Shown here: piece after piece, positions 35,597 through 44,160 of the stretch | Numbering within the stretch: position 1 is the first letter of the stretch | Layout of the letters: each line of letters begins with the position of its first letter | Source of the DNA: Flavobacteriales bacterium UBA2104 | Lineage (GTDB): Bacteria > Bacteroidota > Bacteroidia > Flavobacteriales_D > Crocinitomicaceae | NCBI GenBank assembly: GCA_002331485.1 | Contig: DCYS01000031.1 | Location: 50,008-103,715, forward strand | Direction of reading: 5' to 3' | Length of the DNA: 53,708 bases | The notes under the pieces: model-generated | Told to the model about the DNA's origin: nothing | The model's database searches: none | The model's input: only the letters and a program-made list of their open reading frames with translations | Translations under genes and position numbers: made by a program

Positions 35597-36609
35597 AGCA
35601 AACACAAACAATTGGGTCCGGATTCATCAATGAATTAAAGAATATTCTGATCAGTGTATTTTCTGCTAAACTGGTAATTGATGGAGAGATTACCCTTGGT
35701 ATGATGATGGCGATCTCTTATATCATTGGTCAATTGAATAGTCCTATTCAGCAGTTGATTCAATTGGTATACTCAGTCCAAGATGCAAAAATTGCGCTGG
35801 AACGATTATCAGAGATTCATAATAAAGAAGACGAGGTAGAAGCTGATGCGAACTATGTCGATGACCTTCCTGAAAATGCCGGTTTTGAGATCAACGATCT
35901 GCATTTCAGGTACACAGGGAATGAGGATGAGGTGTTGAAAGGGATCGATATGAAAATACCTGGAAACAAAGTAACTGCGATCGTAGGATCAAGTGGAAGT
36001 GGTAAGACAACACTCATGAAAATGTTGCTGAAGTTTTACGCACCAAGTAAAGGTGAAATTAAGATCGGTGGTATGAATCTTAATAATGTTTCACCGAAAT
36101 ATTGGAGAGATAGAAGTGGAACGGTGATGCAGGAAGGGTATATTTTCAATGATACGATTGCGAATAATATAGCTGTTGGTGTAGATCGAATAGATAAAGA
36201 ACGACTGAGAAAAGCAGTGAAGGTTGCAAACATTCAAAGCTATATCGAAGAACTGCCGTTGGCGTATAATACGAAGATCGGTCAGGATGGAGTAGGAATG
36301 AGCACCGGACAAAAACAACGTTTACTCATTGCAAGGGCAGTATATAAAAACCCCGACTACATATTTTTTGATGAGGCCACAAGTGCTCTCGATGCCAATA
36401 ATGAAAAAGTCATTATGGAGAATTTAAATACTTTTTTCAAAGACAGAACTGCTGTAGTGATTGCTCATCGTTTAAGTACGGTTAAAAACGCAGATCAGAT
36501 CGTTGTGCTGGAGGGAGGAATGATCGTCGAACGAGGAACACATACGGAATTGGTTGCTAAGAAAGGAAGGTATTATGAGTTGGTGAAGAATCAGTTGGAA
36601 CTAAATTAA
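35554..36609 (+). pseudogene. C39-peptidase ABC transporter, C-terminal part of a broken gene
   Basis: Continues the preceding gene in a different frame: RLFKISTKSLALEQTQTIG, the last membrane helices (FINELKNILISVFSAKLVID), then a complete nucleotide-binding domain. This domain has Walker A GSSGSGKTT, signature STGQKQR, Walker B IFFDEATSALDA and an H-loop in IAHRLST. It has no proper start codon (the frame opens with TTG). The two parts together would give about 658 residues against roughly 730 for the family, so a segment of about 200-220 bp that is not a multiple of three is missing between them. Downstream is the intact adaptor gene. Confidence 0.85.
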
Positions 36610-36653
36610 TTATGAATTTGGGAATTGAAAATTTATAATTCCTAATTAGAGTA

Positions 36654-37961
36654 ATGGAAGAAGAAAAAGAAATAGAATTAAGGTCTGAAGAGGTACAGGA
36701 AGTACTTTCCCATGTCCCAAATTGGATGGTGAGATGGGGGATTTCTGTGATCTTTGGATTAATTGTGATGCTCGTTGTACTTGCGTGGTTCATTAAGTAC
36801 CCTGAGGTTATAGAAGGACAGGTTCGTTTAACTACCGAAACACCACCTGTTAAATTGACTGCTCAGATCAATGCTAGAATTCAAAAAGTCAATGTTTCTA
36901 ATGGTGACACGGTTCAAAAAGGTGCTGTTATAGCTGAGCTTGAAAACCCACTTGATAGTAGATCGGTTGAGACCTTAAATGAATTGCTAGACACTTTCAT
37001 GCTACATTATGAGAACGATTCCCTGGGACCATATGAATTCGACTCTTCGATATCAAATTTAGGCGAAATTCAACCAACTGTAAACGAATTCAGGAGTGCA
37101 GCTGAAGAATATTTCTCGAGGAAATTTGAAGATTATAATGTAGATAGAATTAAAAATTTTGAAAAGCAGATCACTCACCATCAACATTTGAGTCATGTTT
37201 ATACACTTCAAATGAAACGCGGAGAGAAGGAGCTTCAAAACGCAACCGAAAAAAATAATAGCGATAAAAAACTATACGAGAAAGGAGTGATATCAAAAAT
37301 GGAATACTTTGCCGAAAGGTCGAAATATGTTCAGAAGCAAGAAGCCCTGGAAAATATCAAAACCCAGGTTATCCAGAATAATATCACGATCACTAACCTT
37401 GAGAAACAGTTGATCGAATTAAAATTCGAACAGGATGAATTGATCAGAAAACTACAGGTTAAACTTGAGACCTTATTAGATCAGATACAAAATCAATTGA
37501 CAGGCTGGCAGCAGACTTATGTTTTGAAAGCACCTCATTCCGGTGTTATCGATCAACTCGCAGTTTTGAGTCTAGGTCAATCTGTTAAGGCTGGAGACCC
37601 ACTTTTTGCAGTTCTACCCGAGGATCAAAAAGTGGTTGGGTATGTCGAGGTTCCTGCCCATGGAATTGGGAAAGTTGAGCAGAATCAACGCGTGACTATT
37701 TCTTTATCGAATTATCCAGCTCAGGAGTTTGGTCAAATAAAAGGTGAAGTAGTTTCCTTATCTCAGATTCCAAAACAGGATCCGAAAATGAAACAGAATA
37801 CATATCTGGCGAAGGTAGAACTGACGGAGGGGCTGAAAACAACATACAATAAGGATCTTGAACATCAAGCAGAGATGGTCGGTACAGCATCTATCATAAC
37901 AGAAGACTTGAGTGTTCTTCAAAGGATCTTCAATCAATTTAGAACGTTATTTGATGAATAA
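36654..37961 (+). CDS. HlyD-type periplasmic adaptor of a type I exporter
   Basis: A 435 aa membrane-fusion protein with a short cytosolic N-terminus, one membrane helix (about residues 30-47), a biotinyl-lipoyl-like half (INARIQKVNVSNGDTVQKGA) and a long alpha-helical hairpin (about 140-270). The second lipoyl half is LKAPHSGVIDQLAVLSLGQSVKAG, followed by a beta-barrel. It would link the ABC transporter to the TolC-like protein. It is 44 bases after the ABC gene. That gap contains a small GGAATT/AATTCC inverted repeat (36621-36642). The gene is intact even though the transporter gene is broken. Confidence 0.9.
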   Translation: MEEEKEIELRSEEVQEVLSHVPNWMVRWGISVIFGLIVMLVVLAWFIKYPEVIEGQVRLTTETPPVKLTAQINARIQKVNVSNGDTVQKGAVIAELENPLDSRSVETLNELLDTFMLHYENDSLGPYEFDSSISNLGEIQPTVNEFRSAAEEYFSRKFEDYNVDRIKNFEKQITHHQHLSHVYTLQMKRGEKELQNATEKNNSDKKLYEKGVISKMEYFAERSKYVQKQEALENIKTQVIQNNITITNLEKQLIELKFEQDELIRKLQVKLETLLDQIQNQLTGWQQTYVLKAPHSGVIDQLAVLSLGQSVKAGDPLFAVLPEDQKVVGYVEVPAHGIGKVEQNQRVTISLSNYPAQEFGQIKGEVVSLSQIPKQDPKMKQNTYLAKVELTEGLKTTYNKDLEHQAEMVGTASIITEDLSVLQRIFNQFRTLFDE

Positions 37962-39273
37962 GTTCTCTGCATATTTGCTATTAGCATTGATCTTGATAGG
38001 TTTCTTAAACATTGAAGTCTATTCTCAAGAAGTATGGAGTCTGGATAAATGTATGGCTCATTCAGATACGGCGAATCTCAATCTGCAGAAAAAGCGAATC
38101 GATCTCACTATTTCAGAAGTTAATAGATCTCAAGCAAACTTAAATATGCTTCCTTCACTAAACTTAGGAGGTACACATGGATTCAACTGGGGGCAAAGTA
38201 TTGATCCTTTTACAAATCAATTTGCAACTGATCGAGTACGAACAAATAATCTTTATGCAAGTAGTAATTGGAAGATCTTTTCAGGTCTGGAAAACTACTA
38301 TTTAAGAAATGAGAGTGAACTGGATTATAAGAGAATAGAAAGAGAACTAGAGATCGAATCGAGAAACTTAAAAATGAATATAGCTGCTGCCTACATGCAG
38401 GCTGTACTTAATGACTATTTGATTGGAGCGACCAAAAGACAAGTAGAATATGCCGTTAGGTCAAAGGATCTAATTAAAGAAAAGTATGAGCTTGAGTATG
38501 TCACCAAGTATGATCTCCTTGCTATGACTAGTCAGTTAGCCATTGATAGTATGAAGTTGATCAGAGCCGAGAACAATAAAAAGTATAGCCTTTTACTTCT
38601 TAAGCAATTACTGAACCTTGATCAAGAGATTCAAATAGAGATTCCAGATATAGAAACGTTACAGAAGATTGAGTTGGAAGAGCCGAATTTTGATGTGTCC
38701 AGTTCCCCTGAGTATAAGTTGACACAATTAAATATTGATATTCAACGAACGAGGCTTAAAAAATCAAGAGCAGGCTTGATGCCTACAGCGGCTATAAATG
38801 GTTCTTTGGGGAGTGGTTATTCCGGGAATAATACCATTCTTGTTGGAAGTGAATTTTTACCGAAGCCATTCAATGTTCAAATGGAAGAAAACTTCTACCA
38901 GTCTGCTGTGCTTACTGTAAATGTGCCTGTTTTCAATCGAGGACGCGTTAGAACAGATATGAAATTAGCTGAGGCAGAGATCAAGAAAAGCCAAATTGAT
39001 CAAGAAATTATGCTGCAACAATTGATTGATCGCTATGATAAATTAAATAATGAAATATCGAATGAGCGATTAAATGTAACTGCACTTCGCAAGGCTTTAG
39101 ATGCAACAGAGAAACGTTTTGAGGCGGCACAAATTAAGTACGATGCCGGATCAATGAATGTTAAGGATTACCTTGATTTAAGGAATGAATTATTTAAGAC
39201 GCGATCAGAATACTACACTTCAATGATCAAGCTGAGATTCAAAGAGAAAATAAGGAGTTACTTATTAGAATAA
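37954..39273 (+). CDS. TolC family outer-membrane efflux protein
   Basis: A 439 aa outer-membrane channel protein. From the ATG at 37954 the protein begins with a signal peptide (MNKFSAYLLLALILIGFLNI, cleavage near VYSQ). The long helical coiled-coil repeats of the TolC fold follow, with the duplicated pattern LNLQKKRIDLTISEVNRSQA. A glycine- and asparagine-rich strand region (LGGTHGFNWGQSIDPFTNQF) follows. The frame extends to a GTG at 37912, but that would place the signal peptide internally. The ATG overlaps the HlyD stop by 8 bases, so the two are coupled. Completes a three-part type I export system. Confidence 0.92.
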   Translation: MNKFSAYLLLALILIGFLNIEVYSQEVWSLDKCMAHSDTANLNLQKKRIDLTISEVNRSQANLNMLPSLNLGGTHGFNWGQSIDPFTNQFATDRVRTNNLYASSNWKIFSGLENYYLRNESELDYKRIERELEIESRNLKMNIAAAYMQAVLNDYLIGATKRQVEYAVRSKDLIKEKYELEYVTKYDLLAMTSQLAIDSMKLIRAENNKKYSLLLLKQLLNLDQEIQIEIPDIETLQKIELEEPNFDVSSSPEYKLTQLNIDIQRTRLKKSRAGLMPTAAINGSLGSGYSGNNTILVGSEFLPKPFNVQMEENFYQSAVLTVNVPVFNRGRVRTDMKLAEAEIKKSQIDQEIMLQQLIDRYDKLNNEISNERLNVTALRKALDATEKRFEAAQIKYDAGSMNVKDYLDLRNELFKTRSEYYTSMIKLRFKEKIRSYLLE

Positions 39274-39276
39274 AAA

Positions 39277-39303
39277 AGGACGAATTTCTTCGTCCTCCTT
39301 TTT
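39277..39303. terminator. bidirectional intrinsic terminator between convergent genes
   Basis: AGGACGAA (39277-39284) and TTCGTCCT (39289-39296) form a perfect 8-bp stem with a TTTC loop, flanked by A6 on the left and T5 on the right. It lies between the TolC-like gene and trhO and can serve both. Confidence 0.88.
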
Positions 39304-39308
39304 AATTA

Positions 39309-40397
39309 TTATTCCTTTTCGGCTTTGATCGGATCAGCGATCTTGATCGGCTTTCTGTTATTGGATTTGAACAACAGTTTTTCAGAACGACCCTTCTTAA
39401 AGATCTTATTGCTGTTATTTTTTCCTTTTCTCAATGCCCTTTGCTCTTCTTCAGGAAGATGGATTACATCTTGACAGTCGGTCGAACAACAACCTTCATA
39501 TTTAGCCTGACATTTTTCACATTGAATGAACAACAAATGGCATGCATCGTTTATGCAATTCGTATGCGTATCGCATGGTTCTCCACATTGATGACATACG
39601 GCAATTATGTCTTCAGAAATTCGCTCTCCTCTTCGTTCATCAAAAACGAAATTCTTACCAATGAATTTATTTTCTAAACCTTTGTCATCACAGTCATTAG
39701 CATATTTTATAATTCCACCTTCTAACTGATGAACCTTTTTGAAACCTCTATGCTTGTACCATGCTGATGCTTTTTCACATCGAATTCCTCCTGTACAATA
39801 CATGACGATGTTTTTATCCTCATTTCCCTTGAGGATTTCATCTTCAATGATCGGTAAAGATTCTCTAAACGTATCAACATCTGGAGTTATCGCTCCTTTA
39901 AAGTGACCTACCTCTGTTTCATAATGGTTTCTCATATCAATGAGGATTGTATCAGGATCATCGATCAACTGGTTAAATTCTTCTGCCTTCAGGTGTTTCC
40001 CTTTATTCGTTACATCAAACGTATTGTCATTCAACCCGTCAGCTAAAATCTTTTTTCTGACTTTGATCTTGAGTTTCAGGAACGGGAATTCAGCCTCTGA
40101 TTCATCAACAGCAATGTTGAGGCGAATACCATCTAAAAATGATATTTCGTACAGTTCATTTTTGAATTGTTCAAACTTATCCGCTGGAACTCCAATTTGC
40201 GCGTTGATTCCTTCAGTCGCCACATAGGTTCTTCCAACGATACCTAGTTTGTCCCACATTTGAAAAAGATGATCCCTAAAAACTTGAGGGTTCGGAATTG
40301 AGGCGTATTGATAGAATGAAACCGTCACAAATTTTGTTCCTCGTTCCTTTAACTTCTCTACCAATTCCTCTTTACTCAATTTATTCCACAGTTGCAT
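39309..40397 (-). CDS. trhO: tRNA uridine(34) hydroxylase TrhO (rhodanese-related)
   Basis: Hydroxylates uridine 34 of tRNAs as a step towards wobble-base modification. About 362 aa: an N-terminal acylphosphatase-like region (TYVATEGINAQIGV), a rhodanese domain with the active-site loop CTGGIRCEKASAW, and a C-terminal cysteine-rich segment (CHQCGEPC, CINDACH, CEKCQAKYEGCCSTDC). The last 35 residues are basic. The frame runs up to 40454, but a perfect -7 box at 40427-40434 lies inside that extension, so the ATG at 40397 (MQLWNKL) is preferred. It is convergent with the TolC-like gene. Confidence 0.93.
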   Translation of the reverse strand: MQLWNKLSKEELVEKLKERGTKFVTVSFYQYASIPNPQVFRDHLFQMWDKLGIVGRTYVATEGINAQIGVPADKFEQFKNELYEISFLDGIRLNIAVDESEAEFPFLKLKIKVRKKILADGLNDNTFDVTNKGKHLKAEEFNQLIDDPDTILIDMRNHYETEVGHFKGAITPDVDTFRESLPIIEDEILKGNEDKNIVMYCTGGIRCEKASAWYKHRGFKKVHQLEGGIIKYANDCDDKGLENKFIGKNFVFDERRGERISEDIIAVCHQCGEPCDTHTNCINDACHLLFIQCEKCQAKYEGCCSTDCQDVIHLPEEEQRALRKGKNNSNKIFKKGRSEKLLFKSNNRKPIKIADPIKAEKE

Positions 40398-40426
40398 GCT
40401 ATGTATTTTTTTGATTAAAGATGACG

Positions 40427-40434
40427 CAAAGATA
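40427..40434 (-). promoter_or_regulatory. -7 box of trhO
   Basis: TATCTTTG on the minus strand is a perfect TAnnTTTG match, 29 bases upstream of the preferred ATG. It decides the start codon of trhO. Confidence 0.5.
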
Positions 40435-40547
40435 AATAATTCATATTGAATCATCGGATTTACTTGATTGCGCTGACCAAAAAACTGATTTTAATCAGCT
40501 ATCAATTGTCACATGCATTTATGAATTTTATCACTTTTTTCGGTACT

Positions 40548-40563
40548 CGTAACAATTGTTACG
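40548..40563. promoter_or_regulatory. perfect 16-bp palindrome, candidate operator of sqr
   Basis: CGTAACAATTGTTACG is a perfect palindrome. Its centre is 29 bases upstream of the sqr -7 box start, placing it at about -41 to -45 from the expected start of transcription. That is the position of a class II CRP/FNR-type activator site. The GTAAC-N4-GTTAC form resembles sites of CRP/FNR-family regulators, but the regulator is not known. Confidence 0.6.
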
Positions 40564-40584
40564 TGCTAAAACTAAACAACTCTA

Positions 40585-40592
40585 TAGTTTAG
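40585..40592 (+). promoter_or_regulatory. candidate -7 box of sqr
   Basis: TAGTTTAG matches TAnnTTTG in all but one base and lies 24 bases upstream of the sqr ATG. No TTG sits at the usual spacing, which would fit dependence on an activator at the palindrome. Confidence 0.35.
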
Positions 40593-40616
40593 CATTAAAC
40601 AAATCAGATCACAACT

Positions 40617-41870
40617 ATGAAAGAACACTACAGCACATTAGTTATCGGTGGAGGGACTGGAGGGATCATGATCGCTTCACAAATCCTAGCTAAAGGATTA
40701 GATAAGAATGTAGGGATCGTTGAACCTGCAGATTTTCATTTCTATCAGCCTGCGTATACACTTGTTGGGGCAGGAACCTATGACCTGGAGGATACCAAAC
40801 GACCTATGAAGAGTGTTATTCCTGCTGGTGCCGATTGGATCAAGCATAAAGTTGTAAAGATTGCTCCTGACGAGAATAAAGTGATCTTAGATAATAATGA
40901 TGAAGTAGGTTATGATTATTTGGTTGTTTCTCCTGGATTGAAGCAAGATTTTTCTCTGGTTCCTGGACTTCAGGAGATCATGGATGATCCTGATTCCGGT
41001 GCAGGAAGTGTTTACACAGATCCTGAGAAAGTTTGGAGAAATATTCAAAATTTCAAAGGTGGAGTAGCTTTATTTACGCAGCCTACAACCCCGATAAAGT
41101 GTGGCGGAGCTCCTCAAAAACTAATGTATTTAGCGGAATCAGCTTTTAAGAAGACGGGAGCAAGAGATAAAACAAAGGTTGTTTTCGCAACAAACGGGAG
41201 TGTGATATTCGGAATAAAGCCGATTAAGGAAACCTTGATGAAGGTTGTTGACCGGAAAAATATAAACCTCAAATTCGGACATAACTTGGTTGAGATCGAT
41301 CCTGAAGAAAAAATTGCCTGGTATGAACCCAACAAGAATTTGGGAGAATATAATGATCTAGGAGTTGAAGTATTGAAGAAAGATGATCGAATAGGGATCA
41401 AATTTGATTTTCTACATACCGCACCGCCTTCTGTTGCACCTGATTTCGTAAAAGAAGCTGGTTTAACAAAAGAAAATGGCTGGTTAGATGTTGATCAGTA
41501 CTCTCTTCAGCATAATAAATACAAGAATATTTTTGGAATAGGAGACGTTGCTGGCTTACCCACTGCCAAAACGGGTGCGGCGATCAGAAAGCAAGTCCCG
41601 GTAGTGATCGACAATATTGAAAAACTTAAGAATGGAATCGATAACTTTGACAAAAAGTACAACGGTTATTCGTCTTGTCCATTAGTTACAGATTACGGTA
41701 AAATGGTGCTTGCAGAATTTGATTATGATGGGAAATTCACACCAGATCCCAAGCTAAAATGGATGTTCGTTTTTGATAGTTCAAAAGAAAGCTGGATACT
41801 ATGGCTCCTGAAGAAATTTGGCTTGCCTTACCTGTATTGGAATAAAATGATGAAAGGTAAAGATGTTTAG
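40617..41870 (+). CDS. sqr: sulfide:quinone oxidoreductase, type II-like
   Basis: Oxidises sulfide and passes electrons to the quinone pool; a membrane-associated flavoprotein. The 417 aa protein shows the FAD dinucleotide fold GGGTGG (11-16), a second nucleotide-type motif VVSPGL, and the FAD-end motif NIFGIGDVAGLPTAKTG. Two candidate redox cysteines are present: Cys162 in PTTPIKCGG and Cys354 in YSSCPLV. Their spacing is like the two-cysteine type II enzymes. The gene is alone on the plus strand, with a probable operator upstream, and its end is 3 bases from the convergent yjbQ gene. No persulfide dioxygenase or rhodanese gene is next to it apart from the divergent trhO. Confidence 0.93.
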   Translation: MKEHYSTLVIGGGTGGIMIASQILAKGLDKNVGIVEPADFHFYQPAYTLVGAGTYDLEDTKRPMKSVIPAGADWIKHKVVKIAPDENKVILDNNDEVGYDYLVVSPGLKQDFSLVPGLQEIMDDPDSGAGSVYTDPEKVWRNIQNFKGGVALFTQPTTPIKCGGAPQKLMYLAESAFKKTGARDKTKVVFATNGSVIFGIKPIKETLMKVVDRKNINLKFGHNLVEIDPEEKIAWYEPNKNLGEYNDLGVEVLKKDDRIGIKFDFLHTAPPSVAPDFVKEAGLTKENGWLDVDQYSLQHNKYKNIFGIGDVAGLPTAKTGAAIRKQVPVVIDNIEKLKNGIDNFDKKYNGYSSCPLVTDYGKMVLAEFDYDGKFTPDPKLKWMFVFDSSKESWILWLLKKFGLPYLYWNKMMKGKDV

Positions 41871-41873
41871 CTG

Positions 41874-42281
41874 CTAAGAATATATTGAAGCTATAATTTT
41901 TCGAGAGCCTCCATTATTTCGAAATTCACAGAGGTAGATACCTTGCCAAGTTCCTAAGTTTAATTTTCCCTTGGTTATTGGAATAGTAACAGAAGATCCG
42001 ACCATTGAAGATTTAATGTGGGCAGGCATGTCATCCGGACCTTCAAAAGTGTGTTCATAGAATGACTCATTTTCCTTGACAATATGATTGAATGAGGACT
42101 CAAGATCTGTTCTAACCGTGGGATCAGCGTTCTCGTTGATCGTTAATCCAGCGGAAGTATGTTGAATAAAAAGACTAAGAAGACCTTTTTCTGGTAGGTC
42201 GAGGTGCTGCAGAACATCATTAGTGATCAAGTGAAATCCTCGAGAATAAGGTTGTAATCTAATCGTGTGTTGTTCAATCAT
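41874..42281 (-). CDS. YjbQ/UPF0047 family protein
   Basis: A 135 aa protein with the UPF0047 signature FIQHTSAGLTINENADP and the C-terminal GTWQGIYLCEFRN, both family hallmarks. Members have weak thiamine-phosphate synthase activity; the cellular role is uncertain. The length is typical. It follows the GT39-like gene by 2 bases and is probably co-transcribed with it. Confidence 0.95.
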   Translation of the reverse strand: MIEQHTIRLQPYSRGFHLITNDVLQHLDLPEKGLLSLFIQHTSAGLTINENADPTVRTDLESSFNHIVKENESFYEHTFEGPDDMPAHIKSSMVGSSVTIPITKGKLNLGTWQGIYLCEFRNNGGSRKIIASIYS

Positions 42282-42283
42282 TG

Positions 42284-44095
42284 TTATTTACTTTTTAACG
42301 GTTCAAAAGCTTCAATTCTCATATTATTCAAATAGATGGTGTTTTCATTTCTATGCCAGATCTGAACTGTCAATCGATCCTCAACTGTTCTTGGTTCTGG
42401 AGTTAAATAGATCATTTCAACCGTGCACCATTCATTGAACGGACATTGATCTAAATCGGTTTTTTCCCATTTGTAGACTTTATTTCTGTAATCAAAACTT
42501 GCTGTTAATAAACTGGGTGTATCACTCGTTGAACCCGATTTGTATATGTTAGCGGTAATTCGAATAAAAGCATGATCTTTATCTGTTATATCACTGTATT
42601 TGATACGAATCGGATCTGAATAAGTCATGCTACTATCAATTATAAAAACACTTCTTTCATGGAATTTTTTTTGACCCGTACCATCAAAATCAGAGTTGAA
42701 GATTTCCTTACGTCGATATTTGCTTTGATCCTGAAAATCGATTTTCTCAGTGTTAGATCGATCGATCAATAAGAGTTCATCTTTCAGATCTTGATCAGGA
42801 GTTAAAGAACCGAAAGTTGCAAAATAGTAATCTTTTGTCATGCGATCTCCAGATATCACACCTCTGTAGAATTGAACACTCTGAAAAATATTTAGAGCTA
42901 CCATTGAAATGATCAACACAGCTCCAAATGTTCGTAAAGCTTGATTCCTATTCCATAAATATTTGATGAGGTAACCTAATGGAATCATCATGACTACCAT
43001 TGACGGTATCAAGGCTCTTTGACTAAAGGATTGTGCATACCACCAGCATGACCAACTAGAAACGAGATACAGGTTAAGAATAAAAAAAGTAAACAGAGGT
43101 ATAAATAACTTTTTGTTTTTCCGGTATAACACCATAAAACCGAGTGTAGCTAAAAACATAATTGGAGTGTAGATAAACCAACCTTTTCTGAAGCTAAATA
43201 AAGTGTCTATTGTATGCGGACTTAATAGGTCTAGTCCTTCGGCTGGATTGCCATAATCTGTGAAGAGCAGATGTCCGGTCTTTATCTTCCAATAGATTAA
43301 CTGAATACTTCCGATCAAAATAATGATCGTGGCAAATAATATTAGCTGCTTTAGTTCTTTTTTGAAAAGCTCTTTTCTGTTCTCAATTTGACTTGGCCAT
43401 AACAGTGGAATTATCAAGCATACTATTTCTGTTGGACGAATAAGAATAAGTAATCCACAAGTAATCGCGAGATAAATGAGAGTTGATCTTTTTTGAGACT
43501 TATACCATTTCATGGTTAACCAAATGATGATAGTATATGCCGTAAATACAATGTTATGAGTCATGGCGTTCTGACCATGAAATGTAATATGTATCAGGTA
43601 ATTTGTACCAAAGATCAAAATGATCATCAAAGCAACAGTTAGCCATTGGTTAAAGAAACTGCGGAGTATTTTGATCAAGAAAACAAGGCCCAGGACTGTG
43701 TAAAAAGTCGAGCCACAAAAAACAGCTATCTGATAAGGAAGTGAAAATCCATCAGCAGGATATGATGAAAAGGACGCTATTAGATGACCAATAAAGAAAA
43801 AAGGAGCATAGCAAATTGACCAACCCGATGTATATTTCATTACAAAGTCCCCGTCGGGAAGCATTTGTACCTGATAAAGTGTCTCACTACTCGAGTACTG
43901 GATCCTGATCTCATTTAAATAATTCAGCGCTTCCTGAGCATCACCATCAAAAATAAATGTAAGCGGTAAGTAGATATAATACCCAAATACGTCATAAGAT
44001 ATAGTATTGGAAGGGTAGTGTAGAATGCTGTTCACTACAACAAATATCAATATCAATAAAACAGTCCAGAAAAATGGTTTTCGAATCTGTTGCAT
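42284..44095 (-). CDS. GT39-like polytopic membrane protein with C-terminal soluble domain
   Basis: A 603 aa protein with about ten membrane helices in the first 420 residues and a soluble beta-rich domain after about residue 430. The first loop (SYDVFGYYIYLPL) contains the aspartate expected of GT39/ArnT-like glycosyltransferases, which use polyprenyl-linked sugars. SWWYAQSFSQRALIPS near residue 350 also fits this group. The exact sugar and acceptor are unknown. The C-terminal domain looks like a jelly roll and may bind carbohydrate. A weak -7 box (TAACTTTA, 44117-44124) lies 22 bases upstream. It is co-transcribed with yjbQ. Confidence 0.7.
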   Translation of the reverse strand: MQQIRKPFFWTVLLILIFVVVNSILHYPSNTISYDVFGYYIYLPLTFIFDGDAQEALNYLNEIRIQYSSSETLYQVQMLPDGDFVMKYTSGWSICYAPFFFIGHLIASFSSYPADGFSLPYQIAVFCGSTFYTVLGLVFLIKILRSFFNQWLTVALMIILIFGTNYLIHITFHGQNAMTHNIVFTAYTIIIWLTMKWYKSQKRSTLIYLAITCGLLILIRPTEIVCLIIPLLWPSQIENRKELFKKELKQLILFATIIILIGSIQLIYWKIKTGHLLFTDYGNPAEGLDLLSPHTIDTLFSFRKGWFIYTPIMFLATLGFMVLYRKNKKLFIPLFTFFILNLYLVSSWSCWWYAQSFSQRALIPSMVVMMIPLGYLIKYLWNRNQALRTFGAVLIISMVALNIFQSVQFYRGVISGDRMTKDYYFATFGSLTPDQDLKDELLLIDRSNTEKIDFQDQSKYRRKEIFNSDFDGTGQKKFHERSVFIIDSSMTYSDPIRIKYSDITDKDHAFIRITANIYKSGSTSDTPSLLTASFDYRNKVYKWEKTDLDQCPFNEWCTVEMIYLTPEPRTVEDRLTVQIWHRNENTIYLNNMRIEAFEPLKSK

Positions 44096-44160
44096 ATACC
44101 TTAGGTTCTATGATCGTAAAGTTAGGCTATTATTAAAACTATTTATATTTAGCTAATAAT

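Noticed and set aside
36621..36642. GGAATT/AATTCC inverted repeat before the HlyD gene
   Set aside because: Short AT-rich repeat with no T-run; too weak to call a terminator or operator, and it lies inside an operon.
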